In this document: in pieces, positions 1 through 9,778 of the stretch
How positions within the stretch are numbered: the stretch's first letter is position 1
Layout: each line of letters starts with the position of its first letter
Source: Pseudorhizobium pelagicum
GTDB lineage: Bacteria > Pseudomonadota > Alphaproteobacteria > Rhizobiales > Rhizobiaceae
Length of the DNA stretch: 64,000 bases
Direction of reading: 5' to 3'
Assembly (NCBI GenBank): GCA_000722615.1
Contig: JOKI01000008.1
Coordinates: forward strand, 133,511 to 197,510
The notes under the pieces: model-generated
Database searches by the model: none
The model's input: the letters and a program-made list of their open reading frames with translations, nothing else
What the model was told of the DNA's origin: nothing
Made by a program: the position numbers and the translations under genes

Positions 1-657
1 AAGTCCCGAGATGAAGAAGATGATGAACATCGGGAAGAGCGGCAGCCAGTGCCAGTCGAGGAACGAGGCCGGCAGACCCATCATCGTGCCGAGGCCGTCC
101 CGCTGGGCAAAGACCATGTCGGAAAGATTGAGCGATCCGACGCAGAGCAGAACCGTGACGAGGACGAAGCCGATCGAGACCTCATAGGAGACCATCTGCG
201 CCGCCGAGCGCAGCGCGCCGAGGAACGGATACTTCGAGTTCGACGCCCAGCCCGCCATGATGATCCCGTAGACCTCCAGCGAAGAGATCGCGAAGATGTA
301 GAGGATGCCGACGTTGATGTTGGCGATCACCCAGTTCTCGTTGAACGGGATCACGGCCCAGGTGGCGAGCGCCAGCGTCACCGAGACGAGCGGCGCCAGC
401 AGGAAGACCCCCTTGTTGGCACCCGAGGGGATGATCGGCTCCTTGAAGACGAACTTCAACAGATCCGCGAAGGACTGGAACAGACCCCAGGGGCCGACGA
501 CGTTGGGGCCGCGACGCAGCTGCACGGCCGCCCAGACCTTGCGGTCGGCGTAGAGGATGTAGGCGATGAAGACCAGGAGACAGACGAGGACCAGCAGCGA
601 CTGGGCAATCATCACCAGCGCGGGCCAACCGTAGGTCGAGAAGAATGTATCGTCCAT
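1..657 (-). CDS. nuoH: NADH-quinone oxidoreductase subunit H (3' part missing)
   Basis: This is the membrane subunit of complex I that sits at the quinone-binding junction between the hydrophilic arm and the proton-pumping arm. The 219 codons present begin [16 protein letters not shown] and carry a first membrane helix, then the conserved [20 protein letters not shown] loop, which lines the quinone cavity in NuoH/ND1 proteins. More hydrophobic helices follow up to the window edge, where the frame is still open. The gene begins 8 bases after the nuoG stop, as expected for the nuo operon. The full protein is normally about 345 aa, so roughly the last third lies outside the window. Confidence 0.95.
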   Translation of the reverse strand, partial: MDDTFFSTYGWPALVMIAQSLLVLVCLLVFIAYILYADRKVWAAVQLRRGPNVVGPWGLFQSFADLLKFVFKEPIIPSGANKGVFLLAPLVSVTLALATWAVIPFNENWVIANINVGILYIFAISSLEVYGIIMAGWASNSKYPFLGALRSAAQMVSYEVSIGFVLVTVLLCVGSLNLSDMVFAQRDGLGTMMGLPASFLDWHWLPLFPMFIIFFISGL

Positions 658-665
658 AATTCCTG

Positions 666-2747
666 TTACTCCGCCGCAGCCTTGAAATTGTCGCGGGCCA
701 ATGCCGAGCATTCGGCCATCACGGCCGACGCGCGGGCAATTGGGTTCGTCAAATAGAAGTCTTTGATCGGCGACGCAAATCCAGACTTGCTCATCTCACC
801 GGCTTTTTCGCCAAGTGCGGCGATTTCGCTGACGTTGCCCACCGCAATCTCGTCCAGAGCGGCAAAATGCGGGTAGGCCTCATAGAGCTTGGCGCGCAAT
901 GCGTAGAGAGAATCAAACGGCAGCTTCTGGCCCAGCACGTCCGACAGAGCCCGGATGATCGCCCAGTCCTCACGGGCCTCACCCGGCGCGAAGCCTGCCC
1001 GGTTGCCCATCTGGACGCGCCCTTCGGTGTTGACCCAGGTACCGGACTTTTCGGTATAGGCTGCCGCCGGCAGGATGACGTCGGCGTGATGGGCACCGGC
1101 ATCCCCGTGGCTGCCGATGTAGACGGTGAACTTCGCACCCTTGCGGGAGAAGTCCAGCTCGTCTGCACCGAGCAGGAAGAGGACATCCATGCCGGTCAGC
1201 ATCTCGGCTGCATTGACGCCCTTGGCGCCGGGCACGAAGCCGAGATCGAGACCGCCGACACGCGAGGCTGCCGTATGCAGGACGCCGAAGCCGTTCCATT
1301 CGTCCGTCAGCGCACCGACGGCGTTTGCAAGCTTCGATGCGGCGTTCAGGATGGCAGCGCCATCGGCACGCGTCAGGGCGCCCTGCCCGACGATGATCAT
1401 CGGGTTCTTGGCGTTGCGCAGCTTGTCGAGGAAGTCGCCGGTACCATTGACGAGTTCGCCCAGGGTGTCGGGGCCTGATCCGAGGTACTCGTAGTCGTAG
1501 CGCAGATCGCCACCCTCGCCGATCACGCCGATCGGGAAGTTGCCGCGGCGCCAGCGCTTGCGAATGCGGGCGTTCAGCACTGCCGCCTCGAGCCGCGGGT
1601 TGGCGCCGATCAGGAGAAGCGCGTCGGCCCGGTCGATGCCTTCGATGGTCGGGTTGAACAGGTAGCTGGCGCGGCCGAGCGACGGGTCGAGCGCAACACC
1701 ATCCTGGCGGCAGTCGAGGTTGTCGGAGCCGAGCGAGCGGATCAGCTCCTTCAGGGCGTACATTTCTTCGACGGCAGCGAGATCGCCGGCAATTGCGCCG
1801 ATCTTGTCGGCCGAGGTGGCCGACACGGCCGCCTTGATGGCAGCGAAGGCTTCGCCCCAGCTGGCAGCCTGCAGGCGGCCGTCACGGCGCACGTAGGGCC
1901 GGTCAAGGCGCTGCGTCTTCAGGCCGTCCCAGATGAAGCGGGTCTTGTCGGAGATCCACTCCTCGTTCACCTGCTCGTTGATGCGCGGCATGATGCGCAT
2001 GACTTCGCGGCCGCGCGTATCGACGCGGATCGCGGAGCCCAGCGCATCCATGACGTCGATCGATTCGGTCTTGCCGAGTTCCCACGGACGCGCGGTGAAG
2101 GCGAAGGGACGCGAAGTCAGCGCACCGACGGGGCAGAGGTCGATGACATTGCCCTGCAGCTCGGAGGTCATGGCGTGTTCGAGATAGGTCGTGATCTCGG
2201 CGTCCTCGCCGCGGCCGATCAGGCCGAGCTCGGAAATGCCGCCGACTTCCGTCGTGAAGCGGACGCAGCGCGTGCAGTGAATGCAGCGGTTCATCACGGT
2301 CTTGACGAGCGGGCCGATGTATTTGTCTTCGACGGCGCGCTTGTTCTCCGTGTAGCGGGAGGCGTCCATGCCGAAGGCCATGGCCTGGTCCTGCAGGTCG
2401 CATTCGCCGCCCTGGTCACAGATCGGGCAATCCAGCGGGTGGTTGATGAGCAGGAACTCCATCACCCCTTCGCGGGCCTTCTTGACCATCGGCGTGTTGG
2501 TATAGACCTCCGGCAGCTCGCCATTCGGGCCGGGACGGACGTCGCGCACGCCCATGGCGCAGGAGGCGGCGGGCTTCGGCGGACCGCCCTTCACCTCGAC
2601 CAGACACATGCGGCAGTTGCCCGCCACGGACAGGCGCTCGTGGAAACAGAAGCGCGGAACCTCGGCGCCGGCTTCCTCGCACGCCTGCAACAGCGTGAAA
2701 TGATCCGGAACCTCGATTTCCTTGCCGTCAACCTTCAGCTTTGCCAT
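666..2747 (-). CDS. nuoG: NADH-quinone oxidoreductase subunit G
   Basis: This is the largest peripheral-arm subunit of complex I and carries several Fe-S clusters in the electron path from FMN to quinone. The 693-aa protein has an N-terminal ferredoxin-like [2Fe-2S] domain with C34, C45, C48 and C63. Next comes a His/Cys cluster site at H103, C107, C110 and C116, then a CxxCxxC site at about C155-C161. The rest is a molybdopterin-oxidoreductase-like domain that is non-catalytic in this family. Length is normal for alphaproteobacteria. The gene lies between the H3TH-domain gene and nuoH. Confidence 0.98.
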   Translation of the reverse strand: MAKLKVDGKEIEVPDHFTLLQACEEAGAEVPRFCFHERLSVAGNCRMCLVEVKGGPPKPAASCAMGVRDVRPGPNGELPEVYTNTPMVKKAREGVMEFLLINHPLDCPICDQGGECDLQDQAMAFGMDASRYTENKRAVEDKYIGPLVKTVMNRCIHCTRCVRFTTEVGGISELGLIGRGEDAEITTYLEHAMTSELQGNVIDLCPVGALTSRPFAFTARPWELGKTESIDVMDALGSAIRVDTRGREVMRIMPRINEQVNEEWISDKTRFIWDGLKTQRLDRPYVRRDGRLQAASWGEAFAAIKAAVSATSADKIGAIAGDLAAVEEMYALKELIRSLGSDNLDCRQDGVALDPSLGRASYLFNPTIEGIDRADALLLIGANPRLEAAVLNARIRKRWRRGNFPIGVIGEGGDLRYDYEYLGSGPDTLGELVNGTGDFLDKLRNAKNPMIIVGQGALTRADGAAILNAASKLANAVGALTDEWNGFGVLHTAASRVGGLDLGFVPGAKGVNAAEMLTGMDVLFLLGADELDFSRKGAKFTVYIGSHGDAGAHHADVILPAAAYTEKSGTWVNTEGRVQMGNRAGFAPGEAREDWAIIRALSDVLGQKLPFDSLYALRAKLYEAYPHFAALDEIAVGNVSEIAALGEKAGEMSKSGFASPIKDFYLTNPIARASAVMAECSALARDNFKAAAE

Positions 2748-2799
2748 CGTCTCACTTACGTCCTGTGTTCATCCCGCGGCCTGAAGCCGGGGAAAATCC

Positions 2800-3435
2800 T
2801 TACTCTGCCAGCTTCCTGGCTTGGCCGACCCAGTCGTCCCTGCCGATGCGCCCATCGAGCCCGAGAGCCTCGTCGAATTTGGCAATATCGTCCTCGCTCC
2901 ACGAAGCGATCTGAGCGACGCGGCTCACACCGTTTTCCTGCAGCACCTGTTCAAGCTTCGGACCGATCCCCTTGATCTTCTTCAGGTCTTCCGTCTTGGC
3001 ACCGGCTGCAGGCTTGCTGGCCGGCTTTGCCTTGGCGGTGCGCTTCGGCTGCGCCTTGGGTTCTGTCCTGGCCTTCGCAACCTTGGCCGCCGGAGCGCCG
3101 GCCGTCTTCTGACGCGGCGCTCTGGGCTTTGGAGCGGGAGCCGGTTCGGCGGGCGTCTGCGCCGTCTTTTCCGGCGGCGCGGCGACCCCACTCGTCTCCT
3201 GTGCGCTGTTCAGGCGCTTCGAGGTTTCCAGGGCGCTCTGGAGCGCACCGAAGAAGGCGCTGGCGAACTGGCTGGTGATCGTCAACCCGACCGCCGTTGC
3301 GGTCGCCATGGCGGCGGCCGACTGCGCCATCAGTGGGTTCATGGCCAGAGCTTCGGCGAAAGGCGCGCGCGCGGGATCGGCCGCAGGCTTGTCTGCCGCC
3401 GCCTTCCCCTCGGGTCCTGTCACCGGTTGCTTCAC
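2800..3435 (-). CDS. Helix-hairpin-helix (H3TH, COG3743-like) protein in the nuo operon
   Basis: This 211-aa protein is encoded inside the complex I operon between nuoF and nuoG. Residues 1-75 contain a hydrophobic Ala-rich stretch and residues 80-145 are a Pro/Ala/Lys-rich, probably disordered linker. Residues 150-211 form a compact domain with the motif KKIKGIGPKLEQVLQENGV, typical of helix-hairpin-helix folds that databases label 'predicted 5' DNA nuclease, flap endonuclease-like'. I chose the GTG at 3435, which starts 4 bases after the nuoF stop and has GGCGGAG upstream. The longer frame would begin inside nuoF. A role as a complex I accessory or assembly factor is inferred from position only. 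No nuclease active-site residues are evident. Confidence 0.85.
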   Translation of the reverse strand: MKQPVTGPEGKAAADKPAADPARAPFAEALAMNPLMAQSAAAMATATAVGLTITSQFASAFFGALQSALETSKRLNSAQETSGVAAPPEKTAQTPAEPAPAPKPRAPRQKTAGAPAAKVAKARTEPKAQPKRTAKAKPASKPAAGAKTEDLKKIKGIGPKLEQVLQENGVSRVAQIASWSEDDIAKFDEALGLDGRIGRDDWVGQARKLAE

Positions 3436-3439
3436 CAGA

Positions 3440-4744
3440 TTACTCCGCCGCTTCCATGACGGCGCCATGGGCCATCGCGTTGTGGGTATAGCGATCGATG
3501 CGCGCCTCGATCTCCGGACGGAAATTGCGGATCAGGCCTTGGACCGGCCAGGCCGCAGCATCGCCGAGCGCGCAGATGGTATGGCCCTCGATCTGCTTCG
3601 ACACCTGCAACAGCATGTCGATTTCGCGCTTCTGGGCGTTGCCTGTCACCATGCGCTCCATCACCCGCCACATCCAGCCGGTGCCTTCGCGGCACGGCGT
3701 GCACTGGCCGCAGCTCTCGTGCTTGAAGAAGGCCGAGAGACGGGCGATCGCCTTGATGACATCCGTCGACTTGTCCATGACGATGATCGCCGCGGTGCCG
3801 AAGGACGACTTCTTCTCACGCATGCCGTCGAAGTCCATGATCGCGTCTTCCATGTCCTCGCCCCGGATGATCGGGCAGGAGGCGCCGCCTGGAATGACAG
3901 CCATCAGATTGTCCCAGCCGCCGCGCACGCCACCGGCGTGCTTCTCGATCAGCTCCCGGAACGGGATGCTCATCGCCTCTTCCACGGTGCAGGGCTTGTT
4001 GACGTGGCCGGAGATCATGAACAGCTTGGTGCCGACGTTGTTCGGGCGGCCGATCGAGGAGAACCAGCCGGCGCCGCGGCGCAGGATGGTCGGCGCAACG
4101 GCAATCGACTCGACGTTGTTGACGGTCGTCGGGCAGCCGTAGAGGCCCATGTTGGCCGGGAACGGCGGCTTCAGGCGCGGCTGGCCCTTCTTGCCTTCCA
4201 GGCTCTCCAGGAGCGCCGTTTCTTCGCCGCAGATATAGGCGCCGGCGCCGTGATGCACGAAGATGTCGAAGTCCCAGCCGTTCTTGTTGTTCGTGCCGAG
4301 GAGGCCCGCGTCGTAGCACTCGTCGATGGCCGCCTGCAGCGCCTCGCGCTCGCGCATGTATTCGCCGCGGACGTAGATGTAGGCGGTGTGTGCGCCCATG
4401 GCGAAACCGGCGATGACGCAGCCTTCGATCAGCGTGTGCGGATCATGGCGCAGGATCTCGCGGTCCTTGCAGGTGCCCGGCTCCGATTCGTCGGCATTGA
4501 CGACGAGGTAATGCGGACGTCCATCGGATTCCTTGGGCATGAAGGACCACTTGAGACCGGTCGGGAAGCCGGCGCCGCCGCGGCCGCGCAGGCCCGACGC
4601 CTTCATCTCGTCGATGATCCAGTCGCGGCCCTTCTCGATGATCTGCTTGGTACCGTCCCAGTGGCCGCGGCTCATCGCGCCCTTCAGGGACTTGTCCTTG
4701 AGACCGTAGATATTGGTAAAGATGCGATCCTGGTCTTTTAGCAT
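3440..4744 (-). CDS. nuoF: NADH-quinone oxidoreductase subunit F
   Basis: NuoF is the NADH-oxidising subunit that binds NADH, FMN and one [4Fe-4S] cluster. The 434-aa sequence shows the glycine-rich nucleotide-binding segment [16 protein letters not shown] at about residues 50-65. The FMN-site segment [16 protein letters not shown] and the cluster motif [10 protein letters not shown] near residue 345 are also present. Length and all motifs are normal. The start ATG follows an 89-base gap after nuoE, and the stop is followed almost at once by the H3TH gene. Confidence 0.98.
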   Translation of the reverse strand: MLKDQDRIFTNIYGLKDKSLKGAMSRGHWDGTKQIIEKGRDWIIDEMKASGLRGRGGAGFPTGLKWSFMPKESDGRPHYLVVNADESEPGTCKDREILRHDPHTLIEGCVIAGFAMGAHTAYIYVRGEYMREREALQAAIDECYDAGLLGTNNKNGWDFDIFVHHGAGAYICGEETALLESLEGKKGQPRLKPPFPANMGLYGCPTTVNNVESIAVAPTILRRGAGWFSSIGRPNNVGTKLFMISGHVNKPCTVEEAMSIPFRELIEKHAGGVRGGWDNLMAVIPGGASCPIIRGEDMEDAIMDFDGMREKKSSFGTAAIIVMDKSTDVIKAIARLSAFFKHESCGQCTPCREGTGWMWRVMERMVTGNAQKREIDMLLQVSKQIEGHTICALGDAAAWPVQGLIRNFRPEIEARIDRYTHNAMAHGAVMEAAE

Positions 4745-4833
4745 GATCTATTCCACCGGTCCGCCGACATCCGAGGTCGGCCATTGATATGCATCATGCG
4801 GCCAACGGCATGGCCACACAACAATAGCATTGC

Positions 4834-5769
4834 TTACGAAGTCTCACCGTCCGGCGAGGGCTTCTTGCGTGTGCGCTTCGGCTTGGCGTCGCCCGAGACG
4901 GCACCCGGCTCCGGCGGCGCGCCTTCGGCGGCGCTGCCGGCGCGCTTGCGGTCGGGCTTCGCCGTCGCCTTCGTTCCCGACAGCGGCTGCGTCTCGGCCG
5001 TCTCGACGCGCTCCTGGGCGCCGGCCTTGTCGGTCACCGGCGTCTTGATAGACTTGTCACCCTCTTCCGCCGTGTCCTTGGCGCGACCGGCATCGGTCGG
5101 CGCCATGGGGGCTGATTGGGCCTCCGGCTTCGACTCCAGGTTGGTGCGCACCGGGCGGATCTCTTCCGTCAGCGTCGTCGGGCCGCCGACGGGGGCAGAC
5201 ACCAGACGGTCCACCTGCGGACCGGGCGTGATTTCATTGCCTCGTCCGGCGTGGAAGCGATCGATGATGTGCTCGAGCTGCGTCGGCGTCAGGTCCTCAT
5301 AGGCATCCTTGAAGATCATCACCATCGGTGCGTTGACGCAGGCGCCCTGACATTCCACCTCTTCCCAGGACAGCGTGCCGTCCTCGTTGAGGTGGAGGGG
5401 GTCGGCGTGGATCTTGCTCTTGCAGACCTTGATCAGGTCCTCGGCGCCGCGCAGCATGCAGGGCGTCGTGCCGCAGACCTGCACGTGGGCGCGGGTGCCG
5501 ACCGGCTTCAGCTGGAACTGGGTGTAGAAGGTCGCCACTTCCAGGACGCGGATGAAGGCCATGTCGAGCTTCTGCGCGACGAATTCGATGGCCGCGCGCG
5601 TCACCCAGCCGTCCTGCTCCTGGGCCCGCATCAGAAGCGGGATCACGGCGGACTGCTGACGCCCCTCCGGATACTTGCGGATGGTGGCCTCGGCCCAGCC
5701 GGCGTTCTCCTCGTTAAAGGCGAAGGCTGACGGTTGGACATTGTCTTCGGCTAGTCGACGAACGGACAT
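4834..5769 (-). CDS. nuoE: NADH-quinone oxidoreductase subunit E with long C-terminal tail
   Basis: NuoE is a thioredoxin-fold [2Fe-2S] subunit of the NADH-oxidising module, paired with NuoF. The first ~195 residues are the conserved domain, with the cluster ligands in CGTTPCMLRGAED and CQGACVNAPMV. The protein is 311 aa, against about 160-220 in many bacteria. The extra 110 or so residues are rich in Pro, Ala, Thr, Glu and Lys and look disordered, ending in a basic RTRKKPSP segment. Such tails are familiar in rhizobial NuoE proteins, but their role is not known to me. The gene starts 6 bases after a 22-codon ORF that follows nuoD. Confidence 0.96.
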   Translation of the reverse strand: MSVRRLAEDNVQPSAFAFNEENAGWAEATIRKYPEGRQQSAVIPLLMRAQEQDGWVTRAAIEFVAQKLDMAFIRVLEVATFYTQFQLKPVGTRAHVQVCGTTPCMLRGAEDLIKVCKSKIHADPLHLNEDGTLSWEEVECQGACVNAPMVMIFKDAYEDLTPTQLEHIIDRFHAGRGNEITPGPQVDRLVSAPVGGPTTLTEEIRPVRTNLESKPEAQSAPMAPTDAGRAKDTAEEGDKSIKTPVTDKAGAQERVETAETQPLSGTKATAKPDRKRAGSAAEGAPPEPGAVSGDAKPKRTRKKPSPDGETS

Positions 5770-5775
5770 TCTTTC

Positions 5776-5844
5776 TTACGCCTTATCAGTCTTGGAACCG
5801 CACTGCCCCGAAGCAGCGCCTGTTGAAGCCACGAAGCGGGTCAT
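5776..5844 (-). CDS. Candidate 22-aa small protein between nuoD and nuoE
   Basis: The nuoD stop overlaps an ATG (ATGA) that opens a 22-codon frame, [22 protein letters not shown]. It stops 6 bases before the nuoE ATG, so it fills almost all of the nuoD-nuoE gap. A GAGG about 9 bases upstream could serve as ribosome-binding site. Translational coupling or a true microprotein are both possible. The peptide has no recognisable domain, and chance is not excluded. Confidence 0.35.
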   Translation of the reverse strand: MTRFVASTGAASGQCGSKTDKA

Positions 5845-7034
5845 CAGCGATCCACCTCGCCGAACACGATGTCGAGCGAACCGAGGATCGCCGAGACGTC
5901 GGCCAGCTGGTGGCCGCGGCACATGAAGTCCATCGCCTGCAGATGGGCATAGCCCGGCGCGCGGATCTTCAGGCGGTAGGGCTTGTTGGTGCCGTCGGCG
6001 ACGAGATAGACGCCGAACTCGCCCTTGGGCGCCTCGACGGCCGCATACACTTCGCCGGCCGGCACGTGGTAGCCTTCCGTGTAGAGCTTGAAGTGGTGGA
6101 TCAGCGCTTCCATCGAGCGCTTCATCTCGCCACGCTTCGGCGGCACGACCTTGCCGTCCAGCGACGACACGGGGCCGACCTTGGCGTCGCCCATCAGGCG
6201 GTTGACGCACTGCTTCATGATCTTCACGGATTCGCGCATCTCGATCATGCGGATCACGTAGCGGTCGAAACAGTCGCCGTTCTTGCCGATCGGAATGTCG
6301 AAGTCCATGTCGGCGTAGCATTCGTAGGGCTGCGACTTGCGCAGGTCCCAGGCAGCGCCGGAGCCGCGCACCATGACGCCCGAGAAGCCCCAGGCCCAGC
6401 AGTCTTCCAGCGAGACGACGCCGATGTCGACGTTGCGCTGCTTGAAGATGCGGTTGCCGGTCAAAAGCTCGTCGATGTCGTCCAGCGTGCCGAGGAAGGG
6501 ATCGCACCAGGCGCCGATGTCTTCCACCAGCTCCGGCGGCAGGTCCTGGTGGACGCCGCCCGGGCGGAAGTAGGCCGCATGCATCCGCGAACCGGAGGCG
6601 CGCTCGTAGAAGACCATCAGCTTCTCGCGCTCCTCGAAGCCCCAGAGCGGCGGCGTCAGCGCGCCGACGTCCATGGCCTGCGTGGTGACGTTGAGCAGAT
6701 GCGACAGGATGCGGCTGATCTCGGAATAGAGCACGCGGATCAGCTGGCCGCGGATCGGGATCTCGAGGCCGAGCAGCTTTTCCACCGCCAGACAGTAGGC
6801 ATGCTCCTGGACCATCGGCGCGACATAGTCGAGGCGATCGAAATAGGGCAGCGCCTGCAGGTAGGTCTTCGTCTCGATCAGCTTCTCGGTGCCGCGGTGC
6901 AGCAGGCCGATGTGCGGATCGACCCGCTCGACGATCTCGCCGTCGAGCTCCAGCACAAGCCGCAACACGCCGTGCGCCGCCGGATGCTGCGGTCCGAAGT
7001 TGATGTTGAAGTTGCGGACGTTGTGTTCGTTCAT
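5844..7034 (-). CDS. nuoD: NADH-quinone oxidoreductase subunit D
   Basis: This is the 49-kDa-type subunit of complex I that forms the quinone-reduction site with NuoB. The 396-aa protein begins [20 protein letters not shown], which includes the conserved [10 protein letters not shown] loop that contacts quinone. It continues with the HRGTEKL and DRLDYVAPM segments conserved in the family. I used the ATG at 7034, with GGAGCT six bases upstream; a longer frame adds nine unconserved residues. NuoC is a separate gene here, as in other alphaproteobacteria, not fused as in Escherichia coli. Confidence 0.98.
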   Translation of the reverse strand: MNEHNVRNFNINFGPQHPAAHGVLRLVLELDGEIVERVDPHIGLLHRGTEKLIETKTYLQALPYFDRLDYVAPMVQEHAYCLAVEKLLGLEIPIRGQLIRVLYSEISRILSHLLNVTTQAMDVGALTPPLWGFEEREKLMVFYERASGSRMHAAYFRPGGVHQDLPPELVEDIGAWCDPFLGTLDDIDELLTGNRIFKQRNVDIGVVSLEDCWAWGFSGVMVRGSGAAWDLRKSQPYECYADMDFDIPIGKNGDCFDRYVIRMIEMRESVKIMKQCVNRLMGDAKVGPVSSLDGKVVPPKRGEMKRSMEALIHHFKLYTEGYHVPAGEVYAAVEAPKGEFGVYLVADGTNKPYRLKIRAPGYAHLQAMDFMCRGHQLADVSAILGSLDIVFGEVDR

Positions 7035-7108
7035 TCTGTCAGCTCCATGCCGAGCGGCCATGCCGAACGGCGGAATGAAAAGCAGCGACGGCGCCGAGAC
7101 GCCGCTTT

Positions 7109-7711
7109 CTAAACTTTTGCCTTCTCGTCGCCGGGAAGGACATAGTCGGTCCCCTCCCAGGGCGAAAGGAAATCGAAGCTGCGGAACTCCTGGCGCAGCT
7201 CCACCGGCTCATACACAACACGCTTGGCGGCATCGTCGTAGCGAACTTCCACGAACCCCGTCGTCGGGAAATCCTTGCGCAGCGGATGGCCCTCGAAGCC
7301 GTAGTCGGTGAGGATGCGGCGCAGGTCCGGGTGGCCGGTGAACAGGATGCCGTACATGTCCCAGGCTTCGCGTTCGAACCAGTCGGCGCCCGGATAGACG
7401 CCGAAGGCCGACGGGACGGGTTCGTCCTCCGCCACCAGCACCTTGATGCGGATGCGCGTGTTCTGGCGCGGCGACAGGAGGTGGTAGACGACGTCGAAGC
7501 GCTTTTCGCGCTGCGGCCAGTCGACGCCACAGATGTCGATGAAGTTGATGAACCCGAACTGCACGTCGTCGCGCAGGAAGGTCAGCAACGGGATCAGCTT
7601 CTCGGGCGTCGTCATGACCGTCAGTTCGCCAAAGGCGATGTCGGCCGATTCCACCAGTTCCGGATGCATTTCGGCAATATGCGCCGAGAGGTCTCTGAGG
7701 GCTTCGCTCAT
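7109..7711 (-). CDS. nuoC: NADH-quinone oxidoreductase subunit C
   Basis: This is the 30-kDa-type subunit of the peripheral arm and contacts NuoD. The 200-aa protein carries the family signature [11 protein letters not shown]-type segment (here [20 protein letters not shown]) and the motif [20 protein letters not shown] around residue 125. The ATG at 7711 has AAGGACACCGAC upstream, which fits a ribosome-binding site. The longer frame enters the nuoB coding region and is unlikely. Length is normal. Confidence 0.97.
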   Translation of the reverse strand: MSEALRDLSAHIAEMHPELVESADIAFGELTVMTTPEKLIPLLTFLRDDVQFGFINFIDICGVDWPQREKRFDVVYHLLSPRQNTRIRIKVLVAEDEPVPSAFGVYPGADWFEREAWDMYGILFTGHPDLRRILTDYGFEGHPLRKDFPTTGFVEVRYDDAAKRVVYEPVELRQEFRSFDFLSPWEGTDYVLPGDEKAKV

Positions 7712-7727
7712 GTCGGTGTCCTTGCCC

Positions 7728-8309
7728 TTAGCGCTCGATCGTGCCGGTACGGCGGATCTTCTTCTGCAGCAGAAGCACGCCGTAAAGCAGTGCCTCTGCC
7801 GTGGGGGGACAGCCCGGTACATAGATGTCCACCGGCACGATGCGGTCGCAGCCCCGTACCACGGAGTAGGAATAGTGGTAGTAGCCGCCGCCGTTGGCGC
7901 AGGAGCCCATCGAGATCACGTAGCGCGGCTCTGGCATCTGGTCGTAGACCTTGCGCAGCGCCGGCGCCATCTTGTTGGTGAGCGTGCCCGCGACGATCAT
8001 CACGTCGGACTGGCGTGGTGAGGCGCGCGGCGCAAAGCCGAAGCGCTCCGCGTCATAGCGCGGCATCGACATCTGCATCATTTCGACGGCGCAGCAGGCG
8101 AGACCGAAGGTCATCCACATCAGCGAGCCGGTGCGCGCCCAGGTGATCAGCTCGTCGGTCGAGGTGACGAGGAAGCCCTTGTCGGCGAGCTCGTTGTTGA
8201 TCTCGCCGAAGAAACGGTCATCGCTGCCGACCGGCTTGCCGGTGGCAGGATCGATGATGCCCTTGGGTTGTGGCGCGACGAGGGTGTTGCCGTGATCGAC
8301 TACTCCCAT
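7728..8309 (-). CDS. nuoB: NADH-quinone oxidoreductase subunit B
   Basis: NuoB holds cluster N2, the last Fe-S centre before quinone. The 193-aa protein shows the adjacent cysteines in [11 protein letters not shown] and the further ligands in [12 protein letters not shown] and [12 protein letters not shown]. These make up the complete N2 ligand set. The start at 8309 overlaps the nuoA stop by 10 bases, and its ribosome-binding site AGGAG lies in the last codons of nuoA, so the two are translationally coupled. Confidence 0.98.
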   Translation of the reverse strand: MGVVDHGNTLVAPQPKGIIDPATGKPVGSDDRFFGEINNELADKGFLVTSTDELITWARTGSLMWMTFGLACCAVEMMQMSMPRYDAERFGFAPRASPRQSDVMIVAGTLTNKMAPALRKVYDQMPEPRYVISMGSCANGGGYYHYSYSVVRGCDRIVPVDIYVPGCPPTAEALLYGVLLLQKKIRRTGTIER

Positions 8310-8665
8310 TCCAGCGCTCCTTTCTTCCACTCATAAATGAAGCCGACCGTGAGGACGGCGAGGAATACCATCATCGACCAGAAGCCGAACCAGCCGATCT
8401 CGCCGAAGGACACCGCCCAGGGGAACATGAAGGCCACTTCCAGATCGAAAATGATGAACAGGATCGACACCAGGTAGAACCGGATGTCGAATTTCATGCG
8501 GGCGTCGTCGAAGGCGTTGAAGCCGCATTCGTAGGCCGAGAGCTTTTCCGAGTCGGGCGCCTTGTAGGCGACGGCGAACGGGGCAATCAGCAGAGCCAGT
8601 CCGATCACGAGAGCAATACCAATGAAGATTGCAATCGGGATGTAGGCAGTGAGGAGTTCACTCAT
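8300..8665 (-). CDS. nuoA: NADH-quinone oxidoreductase subunit A
   Basis: This small membrane subunit of complex I has three predicted helices in 121 aa: residues about 8-30, 63-83 and 90-110. The conserved loop [22 protein letters not shown], with the invariant ECG motif, lies between helices 1 and 2. It is the first gene of the nuo operon. Upstream lies a leader with a perfect 9-base inverted repeat, and then tRNA genes, so the operon promoter must lie within 8666-9129. Confidence 0.98.
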   Translation of the reverse strand: MSELLTAYIPIAIFIGIALVIGLALLIAPFAVAYKAPDSEKLSAYECGFNAFDDARMKFDIRFYLVSILFIIFDLEVAFMFPWAVSFGEIGWFGFWSMMVFLAVLTVGFIYEWKKGALEWE

Positions 8666-8712
8666 GGTAGTCGATCCCTGCTTGCCGGTAGCGCCGGGCG
8701 GCGCTCGATCAA

Positions 8713-8741
8713 CAATGCACGGGCAAAGCGAACGTGCATTG
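8713..8741 (-). promoter_or_regulatory. Perfect 9-bp inverted repeat in the nuoA leader
   Basis: CAATGCACG at 8713-8721 is repeated inverted as CGTGCATTG at 8733-8741 with an 11-base spacer. It lies 48-76 bases before the nuoA start. It could be a regulator-binding operator or an RNA hairpin in the 5' untranslated region. No poly-T follows, so it does not look like an ordinary terminator. Confidence 0.5.
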
Positions 8742-9129
8742 CAATTGGCCCGTGACTACCGCAGCGCACGCCCGCACGCAAGACATTTAGCGACCGCCGC
8801 TTGCGCCCAAACGGCACAGTTGCACAGGAACATCCGGGGCAGCCGGACGCTTTGCCGCGCAGCCCAAGGAAAGGCGCAGAAACCGCATCGAAACCTGATA
8901 TCATCTTACAAAGTCACGACGGCCTGAAAAGGCCACAAAAGCGAGAGCGGCGCATGGCCGCCGGGAGAATCAGTCGATCAGCCGCAATCGACCCGGAGCC
9001 GAAGATGGGTGCGCTCCCCTGCCCTCGCAAGAGAATCGATCGCTATTTTTAGCAAACTCTAAAATAAAAAACCGGCACACGGCTGGCAGCGTTTTCAGCA
9101 ACGTTCGGGAGAGAGGAAGAGGGTGAAAC
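8742..9129. other. Non-coding stretch between nuoA leader and tRNA-Asp
   Basis: No credible gene is seen here on either strand. The stretch should contain the nuo promoter. An AT-richer segment around 8895-8940 (minus strand GTAAGATGATAT) is the most promoter-like part, but no clean -35/-10 pair stands out. GGCCTTTTCAGGCC at about 8921-8934 is a small inverted repeat. Confidence 0.4.
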
Positions 9130-9206
9130 TGGCGCGAGTGACGGGGCTCGAACCCGCGACCTCCGGCGTGACAGGCCGGCACTCTAACCAACTGAGCTAC
9201 ACCCGC
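9130..9206 (-). tRNA. tRNA-Asp (GTC), copy 1
   Basis: This is a 77-nt cloverleaf with acceptor stem GCGGGTG/CACTCGC, D-arm AGCTCAGTTGGTTAGAGT and anticodon arm CCGGCCTGTCACGCCGG (anticodon GTC). The T-arm is GCGGGTTCGAGCCCCGT and the 3' CCA is encoded. It is identical to the copy 145 bases away. Confidence 0.97.
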
Positions 9207-9274
9207 GCATATGTTTCCGCCTTTCGGCGATCCGACGCTCTTGTGAGAACATCGGCAGACTTCGAGGATACGAA

Positions 9275-9351
9275 TGGCGCGAGTGACGGGGCTCGAACCC
9301 GCGACCTCCGGCGTGACAGGCCGGCACTCTAACCAACTGAGCTACACCCGC
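9275..9351 (-). tRNA. tRNA-Asp (GTC), copy 2
   Basis: This is an exact duplicate of the neighbouring tRNA-Asp, with anticodon GTC, 77 nt and encoded CCA. The two copies are separated by 68 bases of unrelated sequence and probably share a transcript, with this copy upstream. Confidence 0.97.
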
Positions 9352-9610
9352 GCATTTCGTAAGGGTCAAGACCCTCCCCGGAGCGGCCTCGACCGCCTCG
9401 GATGAGCGGCTAACTAAGAGGTTCGCGAACGGGTGTCAAGCGCGTTTCAAGACAAAAGGATGAAGGGTGCAAGCTTTGCCCACAGCGACCGCGATCCGCC
9501 TGCGACGGCACCAAAAAAATCCGCTTCCGAACAGAAACCCTCTTGCGGTTTCTCCGCGATCCGCATAGATCACGGCCACCGACGCGCCGGACAGGCTCCG
9601 CGACGCGAGA

Positions 9611-9686
9611 GGGCGATTAGCTCAGTTGGTAGAGCGCCTCGTTTACACCGAGGATGTCGGCGGTTCGAGTCCGTCATCGCCCACCA
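9611..9686 (+). tRNA. tRNA-Val (TAC)
   Basis: This is a 76-nt cloverleaf with acceptor stem GGGCGAT/ATCGCCC, anticodon arm CCTCGTTTACACCGAGG (anticodon TAC), T-arm GGCGGTTCGAGTCCGTC and encoded CCA. A run of six T residues follows directly and may terminate transcription. An AT-richer islet begins right after its 3' end. Confidence 0.97.
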
Positions 9687-9778
9687 TTTTTTCCGTAATC
9701 AGAACACTTACTTAAATCGAGTTAGAGACACTGCTGGGTCTCCGGCGGTCGCAAGTGGCAGACGGATGTGTCGAGACT

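Noticed and set aside
4738-4794. 18-codon ORF ending in an overlap with the nuoF start (ATGCTAA)
   Set aside because: No ribosome-binding site precedes its ATG and the peptide has no conserved look. The overlap is probably chance.
8829-8854. GGAAC-N16-CGCT on the plus strand near the nuo leader
   Set aside because: The -10 does not match CGTT and no plus-strand gene follows before the tRNAs.
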